From the NCBI RefSeq assembly GCF_010550245.1, contig NZ_JAAGLU010000013.1, positions 1 to 64,000 on the forward strand: a DNA stretch of 64,000 bases. The letters run 5' to 3'. This DNA comes from Streptomyces sp. SID12501. Its GTDB lineage: Bacteria; Actinomycetota; Actinomycetes; Streptomycetales; Streptomycetaceae. A program made the translations under genes and the position numbers. The notes beneath the pieces are model-generated. The model had not been told where the DNA came from. It saw nothing but the letters and a program-made list of their open reading frames with translations, and made no database searches. How positions within the stretch are numbered: the first letter of the stretch is position 1; each line of letters starts with the position of its first letter. Shown piece after piece: positions 24,277-32,918 of this stretch.

Positions 24277-25451
24277 GAACCGGATCCTACGTCCGCGGGA
24301 GCGGAGGCGGTGCCCGTCGGCACCCTTGCCACCAGGCGGAAGCCGCGTTTCGTACGGGACGTCTCCAGGGAGCCGCCCGCCTTCTCCAGGCGTTCCGCGA
24401 GGCCGGTGAGACCGTTGCCGGGGGTGCCGGTGGAGCCGTCGCCCGAGCCGTCGTCCTCGACCGACAGTTCGAGCACCGGGCCGCCCAGGGTCTGGCGGCT
24501 CAGCACCTCCACCGTGCAGCGCCGGGCCCCGCTGTGCCGTACGACGTTCGTCACCGCCTCCCGCAGCGCCCAGGCGAGGGCGGACTCAGCCTCCTCGTCG
24601 GCGTCGGCCGGGACCGGGTCCAGATCCGGGGGCAGGGCGGCCGTGATGCCCGCCGCCGTCAACGCGACCTGCGCGCCCGCCAGTTCTCCGGCCAGCCGGG
24701 GGCGCCGGTAGCCGCTGACCGCCTCACGTACGTCGACCAGGGCCTGGCGGCTCACGTTCTCGATGTCGGCGACCTGCTGGGCCGCCTTCTCGGGGTGGTC
24801 GGGAAGCATCCGGCCCGCCAGCTCGCTCTTCAGGGTGATCAGCGAGAGGGAGTGACCCAGCAGGTCGTGCAGGTCCCGCGCCAGGCGCAACCGTTCCTCG
24901 TTCGCCGCCAGTTGGGCGACCGTGGCCCGGGCCTCGCGCAACTCGATGGTCGTGCGCACGAGTTGTCGTACGCCCGCCATGGCCGCGCCTCCGAGCAGGG
25001 CCGGGACGAGGAGCGAGGCCAGGTAGGAGTGGCCGCCGGGGACGGTCAGCGCGACTGCCGTCATCAGGGCCGCCGTGGCGGGGATCGCCCAGCGGGACAT
25101 GCGGATCGGCAGGGCGGCGCCGGAGGAGGTGGACACGTACACGAACAGGACGAGCCACTCGCGGCCCAGGCTGAGGGCCAGGAGGGTCGACTGGGCCGCG
25201 AGGAGCGCCAGGGAGGCCACCACCAAGCGGGTCGTCTCGCCGCGGCCCGTGCGGAAGACCAGGGCCGCGTACCAGACGACGAAGACCGCCAGACCCAGCC
25301 AGCCGAGGATCCGTACGCCCGTGCTGTGGCCGCCGTGGAGGAGGTCGCTGACCGGGGCGCCCAGGTAGACCAGCCAGACGCCGATCCACAGGGACTTCAT
25401 CACCCGCCGTTTCGGGGTGGTCGGGCGCTGCCCGATGCCGACGCTGCTCAC
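24273..25451 (-). CDS. DesK-type membrane sensor histidine kinase
   Basis: 392-residue kinase. Five or six membrane helices at about 18-165 form the sensor (LWIGVWLVYLG, ILGWLGLAVFVVWYAALVF, YLASLLVPALLGGAAMAG). A HisKA_3 domain carries the phospho-His in LARDLHDLLGHSLSLITLKSELA, and the HATPase domain has ALREAVTNVVRHSGA (N box) and VEDDGSGDGSTGTPGNGLTGLAERLE (G boxes). GTG at 25451 overlaps the permease stop (GTGA). The open frame continues far upstream in the permease coding region but that is a shadow. Order ATPase-permease-kinase-regulator suggests an antibiotic or envelope-stress sensing exporter. Confidence 0.92.
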   Translation of the reverse strand: MSSVGIGQRPTTPKRRVMKSLWIGVWLVYLGAPVSDLLHGGHSTGVRILGWLGLAVFVVWYAALVFRTGRGETTRLVVASLALLAAQSTLLALSLGREWLVLFVYVSTSSGAALPIRMSRWAIPATAALMTAVALTVPGGHSYLASLLVPALLGGAAMAGVRQLVRTTIELREARATVAQLAANEERLRLARDLHDLLGHSLSLITLKSELAGRMLPDHPEKAAQQVADIENVSRQALVDVREAVSGYRRPRLAGELAGAQVALTAAGITAALPPDLDPVPADADEEAESALAWALREAVTNVVRHSGARRCTVEVLSRQTLGGPVLELSVEDDGSGDGSTGTPGNGLTGLAERLEKAGGSLETSRTKRGFRLVARVPTGTASAPADVGSGS

Positions 25452-26188
25452 GCCTTCAGCGTGTCCTTCCGGTACAGCCAGGCCGCGCCGCCCGCGAACA
25501 GCACGAACGAGACGGCCAGGATCGCCACGTCCTTCGCCTGCGGGGCGTCGCCCAGCTCGATGGACCGTCCCAGGGCAGCGTACGCGTGCGTGGGCAGCCA
25601 CTTCGCGATGTCCTGGAGCCAGTCGGGGAAGGTCGTCGTCGGCATCCACAGGCCGCCGAGCATGGACAGGCCGAAATACACGATCATCGTGATCGGGCGG
25701 ACCGCGTCCCCGCTCGCCAGATAGCCGATGGCGACCCCCAGGGCCGCGAAGACCAGGCTGCCCACCCAGATCGCCCCGGTGAGCGCCAGCCACTTCCAGG
25801 CGTCCAGGCGTACGTCCTTCACGGCCGCCGCGACGACGAAGACGATCACGATCGACGGGAGGCTGATCACGGCCGCGCTCGCGGTCTTCGCCAGCACGTA
25901 GCCCCGGCCAGGCAGCGGGGTCAGCCGCAACTGCCGTACCCAGCCGCTCTCGCGCTCCTTGGCGATGCGCTCGCTGTTGCCCATCAGGACGGCCGTCAGG
26001 GCGCCGAAGGAGGCCATGGAGACCATGAAGAAGGTCGGGAGGTTGAGGTCGGTTCCCGTCACCTTCGTGGTGCTGTCCGCGCTGCCCGCGATCAGCAGGA
26101 ACAGCGCGGAGGGGTAGATCACCGAGAAGAACAGGAACTTGCGGTTGCGCAGGGCCCGGGTGATTTCGAGTCGGATGAGGTCGTTCAT
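25448..26188 (-). CDS. ABC-2 type transporter permease
   Basis: 246-residue membrane subunit with about six helices. The N-terminus MNDLIRLEITRALRNRKFLFFSVIYPSALFLL is typical of ABC-2 exporters, and the central region has MVYFGLSMLGGLWMPTTTFPDWLQDIAKWLPTHAY, the family hallmark. It pairs with the ATPase encoded just upstream (starts overlap by four bases) to export drugs, lipids or peptides. Part of the four-gene exporter/two-component operon. Confidence 0.92.
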   Translation of the reverse strand: MNDLIRLEITRALRNRKFLFFSVIYPSALFLLIAGSADSTTKVTGTDLNLPTFFMVSMASFGALTAVLMGNSERIAKERESGWVRQLRLTPLPGRGYVLAKTASAAVISLPSIVIVFVVAAAVKDVRLDAWKWLALTGAIWVGSLVFAALGVAIGYLASGDAVRPITMIVYFGLSMLGGLWMPTTTFPDWLQDIAKWLPTHAYAALGRSIELGDAPQAKDVAILAVSFVLFAGGAAWLYRKDTLKA

Positions 26189-27186
26189 GAGGTGCGCGCC
26201 TCCTCGGCTGCGGCGGTGAGGGTGACGAACGCCTGTTCAAGGCCCAGGCCGGCCACTTCGAGGTTGCGCGGGTAGAGGCCGAGTCCGTACAGCGCGTGGA
26301 CGGTCGCGTCGGCGTCGGAGGACTGGATGCGGACCGTCTGACCGGATATGTCGAGGGAGGTGAGGAAGGGCAGGGAACGGAGTACCGCCTCCTCCGCCGG
26401 GGTCTCCCCTGTCTTCCCTGTCTTCCCTGTCTTCGCTGTCTCCCCGGTCTCCCCGGTCTCCCCGGTCTCCCCGGTCTCCCCGGTCTCCAGGTCGAAGGAG
26501 ATCCGGCGCGCGCCCGCCTTCGCCTTGATCTCGGCGGCCGTGCCGTCGGCCAGCAGGCGGCCCCGGTGCAGGACGAGGACGCGGTCCGCTATCGCGTCCG
26601 CCTCCTCCAGGTAGTGGGTGGCGAACAGGACCGTACGGCCCTGGTCCGCCTGCTCGCGCATGGTCGCCCAGAAGGCCTGGCGGGCGGTGACGTCCATGCC
26701 GGTCGTGGGCTCGTCCAGGACGATCAGGGCGCTGTCCCCGGCCGTGGCGAGCGCGAACCGGACGCGCTGCTCCTGGCCGCCGGACAGCTTGTTGACCTTG
26801 CGGTCGGCGAACTGGGTGATCCCGGCCCGGGAGAGGACCTCGCCGACCGGGAAGGGGCGCGGGTGCAGGGCGCAGACCAGCGACACGAGTTCGCGGACGG
26901 TGACCTCGTCCATCAGGCCGCCGCTCTGGAGCATGGCGCCGACGTGCCCGCCGACGATGGCGTCCCGGGGGCTCCTGCCGAGAACGCCGACCGTGCCGCT
27001 GTCGGGCTGCTTGAGACCGAGGAGCAGATCCAGGGTGGTCGACTTGCCGGCGCCGTTGGGGCCCAGGAGGGCCACGGTCTCGCCGGGCCGGAGGGTGAGT
27101 GAGAGCCCGTCGACGGCCCGGACCTCGCCGTAGCTCTTGGTGACCTGGTCGAACGCGACCACGGGGGTGGTTTCCATGGGGTCCAT
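26185..27186 (-). CDS. ABC transporter ATP-binding protein with 9-bp repeat-encoded linker
   Basis: 333-residue ABC-2 ATPase. Walker A LLGPNGAGKSTTLDLLLG at about 38-55, signature LSGGQEQRVRFALA, Walker B ALIVLDEPTTGMD, then H-loop ATHYLEEAD. After about residue 230 a run of Glu/Lys-Thr-Gly triplets (ETGETGETG...KTGKTGET) links to a C-terminal domain of about 70 residues; the run is encoded by a 9-base tandem repeat. ATG at 27186 is used (27177 is an alternative). It is the first gene of the exporter operon. Confidence 0.92.
   Translation of the reverse strand: MDPMETTPVVAFDQVTKSYGEVRAVDGLSLTLRPGETVALLGPNGAGKSTTLDLLLGLKQPDSGTVGVLGRSPRDAIVGGHVGAMLQSGGLMDEVTVRELVSLVCALHPRPFPVGEVLSRAGITQFADRKVNKLSGGQEQRVRFALATAGDSALIVLDEPTTGMDVTARQAFWATMREQADQGRTVLFATHYLEEADAIADRVLVLHRGRLLADGTAAEIKAKAGARRISFDLETGETGETGETGETGETAKTGKTGKTGETPAEEAVLRSLPFLTSLDISGQTVRIQSSDADATVHALYGLGLYPRNLEVAGLGLEQAFVTLTAAAEEARTS
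26402..26491. repeat. 9-bp tandem repeat inside the ABC ATPase gene
   Basis: Nine units of GTCTCCCCG or close variants run from 26402 to 26482 (units 5-9 identical), followed by a diverged tenth (GTCTCCAGG). Because the unit is three codons long, copy-number change keeps frame and varies the Thr-Gly-Glu linker length. Confidence 0.9.
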
Positions 27187-27309
27187 CGTGGCCGTGGGCC
27201 CGGCCCGCCCGGCAGTGCCGGTGATCCTGACTCGCGGATGACAGATGTCATGGACGGGCCTGGGCGGGTCTGGGCGGCAGGGCGTACGCGGGTGGTGACC
27301 CGCGCATAC

Positions 27310-27349
27310 GTCAGGAGGGGCACCCGGTGTTCCGGGCGCCCCTCCTGAC
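27310..27349. terminator. Hairpin terminator downstream of the peptidoglycan-binding protein gene
   Basis: 18-base arms at 27310-27327 and 27332-27349 pair with one mismatch and a 4-base loop. It follows the stop of the minus-strand gene ending at 27374 and separates it from the ABC operon. Confidence 0.85.
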
Positions 27350-27373
27350 CTGCGTTGCCGTGCGGCCGAGCGG

Positions 27374-29818
27374 CTACGAGGGGTTGGTGTCGATGACGCC
27401 GACCCGGTCGGTCGTGCTGACCAGGGCCGGGCGCAACGCGCCGATGACGTCCTCGACGGTGACGGGAGTCTTGTTTCCGTTGCCGCGGGGGATCAGGACC
27501 TGGCTGAAGAAGCCGCCGTACAACTCCTTGAGCGCTTCCTTGTCGTACGCCTCGACAAGTGTGCCGTTGACCGCCTTCACCTGGAGGAACTTCCACAGGG
27601 AGTTCTTCGGGCTGAGCTCCAGCCCCGCCGTGGCGGTGTCCGCGCGGACGGTGACGTTGGCGGACATCGCCGGGATGGCGAACTTCTTCATCATCCGGTC
27701 GACCTCGGCGTTCGAGATCGTCGGCTCCTGCGTCTTGGTGGGGACCTGGACCGGCGTGCTCGTGCCGCTCTCCACCTGGCTGCGGTAGGCGTTCTCGACC
27801 GACTCCGCGGCTGCGGCGGCGTCGATGCCCTTGCCTGCCTTGCCGTAGACGGCGACGGCCTTGCCGGACACGAATTTGATCGTGCCGTCGCTCGCCGAGC
27901 TGGCCCCGCCGGCCACCCGCTGGAGCGCGGCGGCGAGCTTCTCCTCGTCGACCGGCATGACGGGTTCGACGACTCGCTGCTGCCCGAAGAGCGAGCCGAT
28001 CACCGACACCGGGTTGTAGTCGCTGCCGGCCGCCGCCCGGACCGTGGCCTGGGTGTCGAACTGGAGCCCCGCCTGATCCGGCTTGAGCTCGACCGTCTTT
28101 CCGTCGACCGACAGCTTCAGTGACTGCGTCATCCGGGCGTCGAAGGCGTCGTCGAGCTTCTTGACGGCGTCGTCACGGGTGCCGCCGCCGATGTCGACGC
28201 CGAACACGGTGGTGCCCTTGGGCACGTCGGAGTGGTTCATCAGCAGCCCGGCGCCGTACGCGCCACCGGCGACGAGGAAGACGGCGACGAACAGCAGCGT
28301 CAGCTTGCTGCGGCCCTTCTTCTTCGCCTTCTTGCCCTTGGGCGCGGCAGCGGCGGGCGTGCTCGGCGACACCGGCTCGGGCAGCTTGGGCGGGGTGTGC
28401 GGAAGCGGTCCGACGGAGTGTGTGCCCGGCGCGAACGGGGAGTTACGGTCGGTCGGGACGACGGGCATGCCGCTGGTGAGGGTGGAGCTGGAGACGTTGT
28501 CCACGGAGCCGCCGTAGCCGCCGTAGCCGTCGGCGCCCGGGTCGGGGACGTGCTTCTGCGGGGTCAGGATCGCGGTGTCGTCGCTGAGCCCGGCGGCGAA
28601 CCCACCCGTGCCGGAGACACCGGGGGCCATGGTGCCGTCGCCGACGAAGGGCGGGACGACCGGGCCGTCGCCGGTGACGGGACCGCCGGTCGGGCCCGCG
28701 GGACGTCGTCCGCCCGGGCCGCCGGGCCCACCGAAGCCGTTCTGGCCGTTCTGGCCGTTCTGACTGTTCTGACCGTTCTGGCCGTTCGGACCGCCGAAGT
28801 CGGCGAAGTCACCGAAGTCGTTGGGCGCCGTGAAGTCGTTCTGGGGGCTGAACCCGTTGCTCTGACCGCCTTGGCCGTTCGGACCGCCCTGGCCGATTTG
28901 ACCGTTCAGGCCGTTCTGGCCGCCCTGCCCGTTGTCCGAGAAGTAGGGCAGGTCGTCGCGGCGCGGCTCGCCACGACCGTCGGGAGCCCCGGCCGCAGCG
29001 CCAGGACCACCCTGGCTACGGGAGCTGCCGGGCGACGGGTAGGCAGACGTGCCCGGCGACGACGGAGCCGCCCCGGCCGCCAGCGCGGACACGTCGAAGG
29101 AACCGGTGCCGCCGCCGTGCCCCGGCGCCACGGGACCGGCGCCGGTGGCACCGCCGAGGCCGGCACCCTTCGTACCGCCGCCGCTGCCGCCACCGGCGGC
29201 GCGCGGGCCGCCCGCGTTGCCCGCGGCGCCCATGACACCCAGACCGGGGCGAGAGCCCGAGGAACCAACGCCGCCTGGAACGCGGGGAGGTGAAGCACCC
29301 GCCGGTCCTGTGCCGTTGGGGCCGCCCGGACGGGCACCTGCGGGCGCGGGGCCCGAAACACCGGGCAGACCGGCCCCGTTGCTCGCGCCGCCGCCCGGAC
29401 CGCCATTGGGCGCACCGGACTTGCGCGGCGCGAACCAGTCGCTGGTCTTCTCCCCGGGCTGGCCCGGGGATTCGGCGGACGGCTCGGCGGCGCCGTTGGA
29501 CATGGGTGCGCCCGGCGTTCTGCCGTCGCCTCCCGTCCCGGGCCGCGCATGCGTCCCGGTGGTCTCGGCGGACTCGGTGTCCGCGACGGGCGTCCGGAGG
29601 ACGACCGGCGGAATCGGCCGGGATCCGGGGATGTTGATCCGGATCCGGGTCGTCAGCGTGGTCTCGGTCTTGGGCCCGTCCGGCTCCGCGGCCGAACGGC
29701 CCGCGTCCGGACCGCCGTCGGACGCCATGGGCGTGCCGTACGGCGGTGTTCCCGAGGGGTAGGCGGCACCTCCGCGCCCGTTGGGCCCGGAGGACGGACT
29801 GTCAGTTTCACGACTCAA
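27374..29818 (-). CDS. Large membrane protein with peptidoglycan-binding (PG_binding_4) domains
   Basis: 814-residue protein. Residues 1 to about 500 are Gly/Pro/Asn-rich low complexity, including NGQNGQNSQNGQNGQNG. A basic KGKKAKKKGRS precedes one membrane helix (LTLLFVAVFLVAGGAYGAGLL, about 510). Outside are two PG_binding_4 (VanW-associated) domains: TTVFGVDIGGGTRDDAVKKLDDAF... and NAEVDRMMKKFAIPAMSANVTV.... A VanW or catalytic domain is not seen. TTG at 29818 is the start (GGGAGAA upstream). Likely tethers the cytoplasmic disordered region to the cell wall. It is followed by its own terminator. Confidence 0.85.
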   Translation of the reverse strand: MSRETDSPSSGPNGRGGAAYPSGTPPYGTPMASDGGPDAGRSAAEPDGPKTETTLTTRIRINIPGSRPIPPVVLRTPVADTESAETTGTHARPGTGGDGRTPGAPMSNGAAEPSAESPGQPGEKTSDWFAPRKSGAPNGGPGGGASNGAGLPGVSGPAPAGARPGGPNGTGPAGASPPRVPGGVGSSGSRPGLGVMGAAGNAGGPRAAGGGSGGGTKGAGLGGATGAGPVAPGHGGGTGSFDVSALAAGAAPSSPGTSAYPSPGSSRSQGGPGAAAGAPDGRGEPRRDDLPYFSDNGQGGQNGLNGQIGQGGPNGQGGQSNGFSPQNDFTAPNDFGDFADFGGPNGQNGQNSQNGQNGQNGFGGPGGPGGRRPAGPTGGPVTGDGPVVPPFVGDGTMAPGVSGTGGFAAGLSDDTAILTPQKHVPDPGADGYGGYGGSVDNVSSSTLTSGMPVVPTDRNSPFAPGTHSVGPLPHTPPKLPEPVSPSTPAAAAPKGKKAKKKGRSKLTLLFVAVFLVAGGAYGAGLLMNHSDVPKGTTVFGVDIGGGTRDDAVKKLDDAFDARMTQSLKLSVDGKTVELKPDQAGLQFDTQATVRAAAGSDYNPVSVIGSLFGQQRVVEPVMPVDEEKLAAALQRVAGGASSASDGTIKFVSGKAVAVYGKAGKGIDAAAAAESVENAYRSQVESGTSTPVQVPTKTQEPTISNAEVDRMMKKFAIPAMSANVTVRADTATAGLELSPKNSLWKFLQVKAVNGTLVEAYDKEALKELYGGFFSQVLIPRGNGNKTPVTVEDVIGALRPALVSTTDRVGVIDTNPS

Positions 29819-29974
29819 GGCAGGTTCTCCCGGTTGGCTCCGCCGCCCGACGCGACCTCACGCGGGCAGCTCGGCGGCGCGCACCACCATACTGGCCACG
29901 TCTGGCGGGTATCCCACGACCGCCGGAGAAACCGTCACCGGACCCCCACGCGGTTGCGGCGGCGAAGTAGTACG

Positions 29975-30430
29975 TCACTTGCCAAGTCGGACAGCGGGAC
30001 CGTCCGGTTGCCGCGTCAGGGCGAGCGTGGCAGACATCACAGCGACCGCCATCCCGCCGAGGAGGAAGAGGTACGAGCCGACTCCCGCGGCGAACAGGAA
30101 GTCCCCCTCCGGGCGGCTGGCGGTGAGCAGGATGACGGCGACCATCCAGCCGGCCGCGGGCGCGACCGCCCCGGCGCGAGTGCCGACGGCACGCGCCCCG
30201 CCGAGGAACAGCCCGGCGGCTCCGCCCAGCGCGAGCAGCAACCCGCCCGGGAACCACGCGCCCTGGAGGAGCGTACCCGCGGCCCCTACGACGGCCCCGA
30301 GGACGAAGAGCCCCAGGTAGCCCACCGCCCGCCCCGGAGAGGGTCCGACGAGCGGCTGCGCCAGCAGACTGCCCCCGGCCACGGCCTTCCCACGCGCTTC
30401 GCTCGCGGGAACCTTCCCCTTCGCACTCAT
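29975..30430 (-). CDS. DUF6113-like integral membrane protein
   Basis: 151-residue protein with four predicted membrane helices (VGYLGLFVLGAVVGAAGTLL, GGLLLALGGAAGLFLGG, AAGWMVAVILLTAS, FAAGVGSYLFLLGGMAVAVMSATLAL). The cytoplasmic N-terminus is basic. ATG at 30430 overlaps the mshB stop by four bases, so it is translated with mshB. No function is assigned; the constant link with mshB in Streptomyces (from memory) hints at a shared regulon rather than a shared reaction. Confidence 0.8.
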   Translation of the reverse strand: MSAKGKVPASEARGKAVAGGSLLAQPLVGPSPGRAVGYLGLFVLGAVVGAAGTLLQGAWFPGGLLLALGGAAGLFLGGARAVGTRAGAVAPAAGWMVAVILLTASRPEGDFLFAAGVGSYLFLLGGMAVAVMSATLALTRQPDGPAVRLGK

Positions 30431-31326
30431 CGCGCACCACCCTCCGCAGTCACTGCGATCCCGTCGAACAGATCGGTCTCACGCACAGAAATACGCTCAA
30501 CACCCTCGCCACGCTCAATACGCTCACCACGCACCAACTCGTAGTACTCGTCGGTGAAGAGCGGCTGGGCCTGCTGGTTGGAGAGGGCGAACCAGGGTTC
30601 GGCCACCTCGATCTGCGTGGCGTGGGCGCGCATCGCGGCGGCCTTGGCGGCGGCGTACGCGGTCCCGTCGACGACCGTGGTGATGCGCTCCTCGTCCACG
30701 ACACCCGGTACGTCGCCGATCGCACCGGCCTCGGCGAAGGGCAGCCCGGGCAGCGCCTCCTGAAGCCGGGCGAAGCCTTCCTCGGCGACAGGACGCGACA
30801 CCCGGTTCCAGTACACCTTGGGGACGCTCCAGCCGGCCTCGGCGGCCAGTTCCACGGCGCGCATGGCGACGCGGTGGGCCTGGATGTGGTCGGGATGGCC
30901 GTAGCCGCCGTCCGGGTCGTACGTCACGACGACCTGCGGGCGTACTTCGAGGATCACCTCGACGAGGTACCCGGCCGCCTCGTCGACATCCGCCTGCCAG
31001 AAACAGCCGGGGTCGTCGTTGTCGGCGAGCCCCATCATCCCGGAGTCCCCGTACCTGCCGGCTCCGCCGAGCAGCCGGTGGTCGGCGACGCCGAGGGCGC
31101 GCATGGCCGCGTCCAGCTCACTCAGCCGGTGCGCGCCGAGGGCGGCACCGGTGAGATGCGCGAGCTCGGGCGGAATGACCTCACCACGCTCACCGAGGGT
31201 GCAGGTGACCAGGGTCACCCGGGCCCCCTCGGCCGCGTACCTGGCCATGGTCGCGCCGTTGTTGATCGACTCGTCGTCCGGATGCGCGTGCACCAGAAGA
31301 AGACGCCGGTCGGGCAGTTCCGTCAT
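30427..31326 (-). CDS. mshB: N-acetyl-GlcN-Ins deacetylase (mycothiol biosynthesis)
   Basis: 299-residue zinc deacetylase of the LmbE/PIG-L fold that converts GlcNAc-Ins to GlcN-Ins in mycothiol synthesis. Zinc and catalytic motif AHPDDE at about 14-19; second His motif HPDHIQAH near 150; CTLGERGEVIPPELAHL and DPDGGYGHPDH are typical of MshB rather than Mca. Its presence supports an actinobacterial host. Co-translated with the membrane protein gene downstream. It marks the left border of an accessory island. Confidence 0.95.
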   Translation of the reverse strand: MTELPDRRLLLVHAHPDDESINNGATMARYAAEGARVTLVTCTLGERGEVIPPELAHLTGAALGAHRLSELDAAMRALGVADHRLLGGAGRYGDSGMMGLADNDDPGCFWQADVDEAAGYLVEVILEVRPQVVVTYDPDGGYGHPDHIQAHRVAMRAVELAAEAGWSVPKVYWNRVSRPVAEEGFARLQEALPGLPFAEAGAIGDVPGVVDEERITTVVDGTAYAAAKAAAMRAHATQIEVAEPWFALSNQQAQPLFTDEYYELVRGERIERGEGVERISVRETDLFDGIAVTAEGGAR

Positions 31327-31372
31327 GAGGTCAGCCTACGAGGCGACGATGCCTCCCATAGGGCCCAGGGCC

Positions 31373-31678
31373 CTACAGGCCGAGGACGCTGCGAACGGCA
31401 CGCTCGATGCGCTCCATCGTCTCGGGCGTCACCGCGCCCAGTCGCTTGGCGTTATCGAAGCGCCGGGCGGCGTACTGGGTGATGTTCACGGGAACTACGA
31501 CCGCTTGCACCGGATCGGTGATCGGCACAGAGACCAGTGTGTCCGGGTAGGCGCCTGCTGGATGCAGGAGCAGACACACGGCTGCCTGGAACTTCGTATT
31601 CACCTCGTCGATGGAGAGCACTACGACCGTACGAGTGGCCTCGCCGACCGGAACCTCCCAAACAGAGCCTCGCTTCAA
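31373..31678 (-). CDS. MazF/PemK-like toxin
   Basis: 101-residue protein with the CcdB/MazF-like beta-barrel pattern: KRGSVWEVPVGEATRTVVVLSIDEVN at the N-terminus, CLLLHPAGAYPDTLVSVPITDPVQAVVVPVNIT, and a helical C-terminus ETMERIERAVRSVLGL. Toxins of this fold are typically mRNA interferases; activity here is inferred. TTG at 31678 overlaps the antitoxin stop by four bases (TTGA), so synthesis depends on antitoxin translation. It is the last gene of a coupled three-gene unit. Confidence 0.8.
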   Translation of the reverse strand: MKRGSVWEVPVGEATRTVVVLSIDEVNTKFQAAVCLLLHPAGAYPDTLVSVPITDPVQAVVVPVNITQYAARRFDNAKRLGAVTPETMERIERAVRSVLGL

Positions 31679-31878
31679 CGGATGTCCTCCGCCGGATCGT
31701 CGTCACCGGTGTCGACCAGCAGCGCACCTTCACTGTCCACAGCGGCCAGCGCCTCCCGGAGTGTCTGCTCGCGCAGGGTGCGGACCATGTAGGCGTTCAG
31801 CGAAAGTCCCGCGTCAGCCGCCGCCTTGCGCACTTCGACGTCGAGATCATCTGGTATGCGAACTGTGAATACACTCAT
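31675..31878 (-). CDS. Ribbon-helix-helix antitoxin
   Basis: 67-residue protein: RHH DNA-binding N-terminus SVFTVRIPDDLDVEVRKAAADAGLSLNAYMVRTLREQ followed by an acidic, toxin-binding tail (DTGDDDPAEDIR). ATG at 31878 overlaps the stop of the upstream winged-helix gene by four bases, and its own stop overlaps the toxin start, giving tight stoichiometry. It would neutralise the toxin and repress the operon (family knowledge). Confidence 0.85.
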   Translation of the reverse strand: MSVFTVRIPDDLDVEVRKAAADAGLSLNAYMVRTLREQTLREALAAVDSEGALLVDTGDDDPAEDIR

Positions 31879-32918
31879 GCCACCACTTTAGTCGTTACAA
31901 CATGCATCGCGAAGGTGCTTCCGGTGAGATCGGATCGGCAGTCGCGGCAGCGACCGGGTTCGGGTCCCCGAAACGCCCGGTCGCAGCCGTCGCAGTTGTG
32001 GAGCGGGTGCCGGACACGGACGGTCTCCGGTTGCGAGGGAAAGCCTCCGACGGGTGCCGGAGGCGGCAACTGGGCGCTGAGGCGGTGAGCGAGGAATGCG
32101 GCTGGGCGGCGCATGCCTTCGGGTGGGAGGTCGCTGGTCAGTGCGTGTCGTACGGCGGTGGGGCTGGCGTCGCGTTCCAGCCAGGCGGCGACTCCGGGTG
32201 CGAGGTGGGCGGTGTCGCAGGCGGACAGGAGCAGGTCGGGGTCGAGGCGGCGGAGCCCGGCGAGGAGGTCGGTGGCGGCCTGGAGGAGACCTGGTCCCTT
32301 GTATGCGGGCTGCGGTACGGCGGGGAGGGGCTTGCGTGGGGTGCGCTTCTTCGGCGGGCCGGGGGCAGCAGTGGTGGGGTGTGCGGGGCGGGTGGGCTCG
32401 GGGGCCCTGTGCTCGGGGGCGGGCGCGTGGTGGGGAGCGGGCCCCGGATGCGACTCCGGTCGGGGCTTGGACTCCAACTCCGAGTCTGGCTCCGGCCTGG
32501 TACGGCGATCGGCGTGGCCCTCGGCCTTACGCCCCGGCTGGTTGCAGGAGACGGTGCGGGTGACGATGTTGCCGCCGGTGGTGCGTTCGCGGGTTCGGCG
32601 CAGGTAGCCGTGGGCTTCGAGTTCGCGCAGGGCGGCGGCGATGCGGTCGGGGCCCTCGGGGAATCTCTTGGCGAGGGTCTTGATGTCGACGGGGGAACCA
32701 GCTTGCAGCGACTGGATGTGGGTGCCCAGGCCGATCGCGAGCAGTGACAGCGCGGGGTGCTGGGCGAGGTGGTTGCCGATCACCGTGAAGCGGGTGGTGT
32801 GGCGGGCGTTGTCGTGGATCACCCCGGAGACGCCGGAACTGGGGCGCCGACGGGGGTGGTTCTTGCCCCGGGTACGGGCTTGGGCGTGCGAGGGCACGCT
32901 AAGGTTTTTCGTATCCAT
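31875..32918 (-). CDS. Winged-helix protein with C-terminal zinc ribbon, coupled to TA pair
   Basis: About 347 residues from ATG at 32918. Residues about 25-130 are a winged-helix domain (HDNARHTTRFTVIGNHLAQHPALSLLAIGLGTHIQ, LAKRFPEGPDRIAAALRELEAHGYLRRTRER). A long Pro/Glu/Arg linker follows, then a helical domain (LLQAATDLLAGLRRLDPDLLLSACD) and a zinc ribbon CDGCDRAF...CRDC. Similar proteins occur widely in Streptomyces islands and plasmids; function unknown. Its stop overlaps the antitoxin ATG (ATGA). The start is uncertain; the frame is open 46 codons further upstream. Confidence 0.78.
   Translation of the reverse strand: MDTKNLSVPSHAQARTRGKNHPRRRPSSGVSGVIHDNARHTTRFTVIGNHLAQHPALSLLAIGLGTHIQSLQAGSPVDIKTLAKRFPEGPDRIAAALRELEAHGYLRRTRERTTGGNIVTRTVSCNQPGRKAEGHADRRTRPEPDSELESKPRPESHPGPAPHHAPAPEHRAPEPTRPAHPTTAAPGPPKKRTPRKPLPAVPQPAYKGPGLLQAATDLLAGLRRLDPDLLLSACDTAHLAPGVAAWLERDASPTAVRHALTSDLPPEGMRRPAAFLAHRLSAQLPPPAPVGGFPSQPETVRVRHPLHNCDGCDRAFRGPEPGRCRDCRSDLTGSTFAMHVVTTKVVA

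Noticed and set aside
24273..26240. Apparent 655-residue kinase with a long N-terminal extension
   Set aside because: The extension is an out-of-frame reading of the ABC-2 permease; the GTG at 25451 overlapping the permease stop is the natural start.
28741..28790. Possible CRISPR-like or satellite repeat
   Set aside because: The short repeats are codons for Asn-Gly-Gln runs in a low-complexity protein; there are no spacers.
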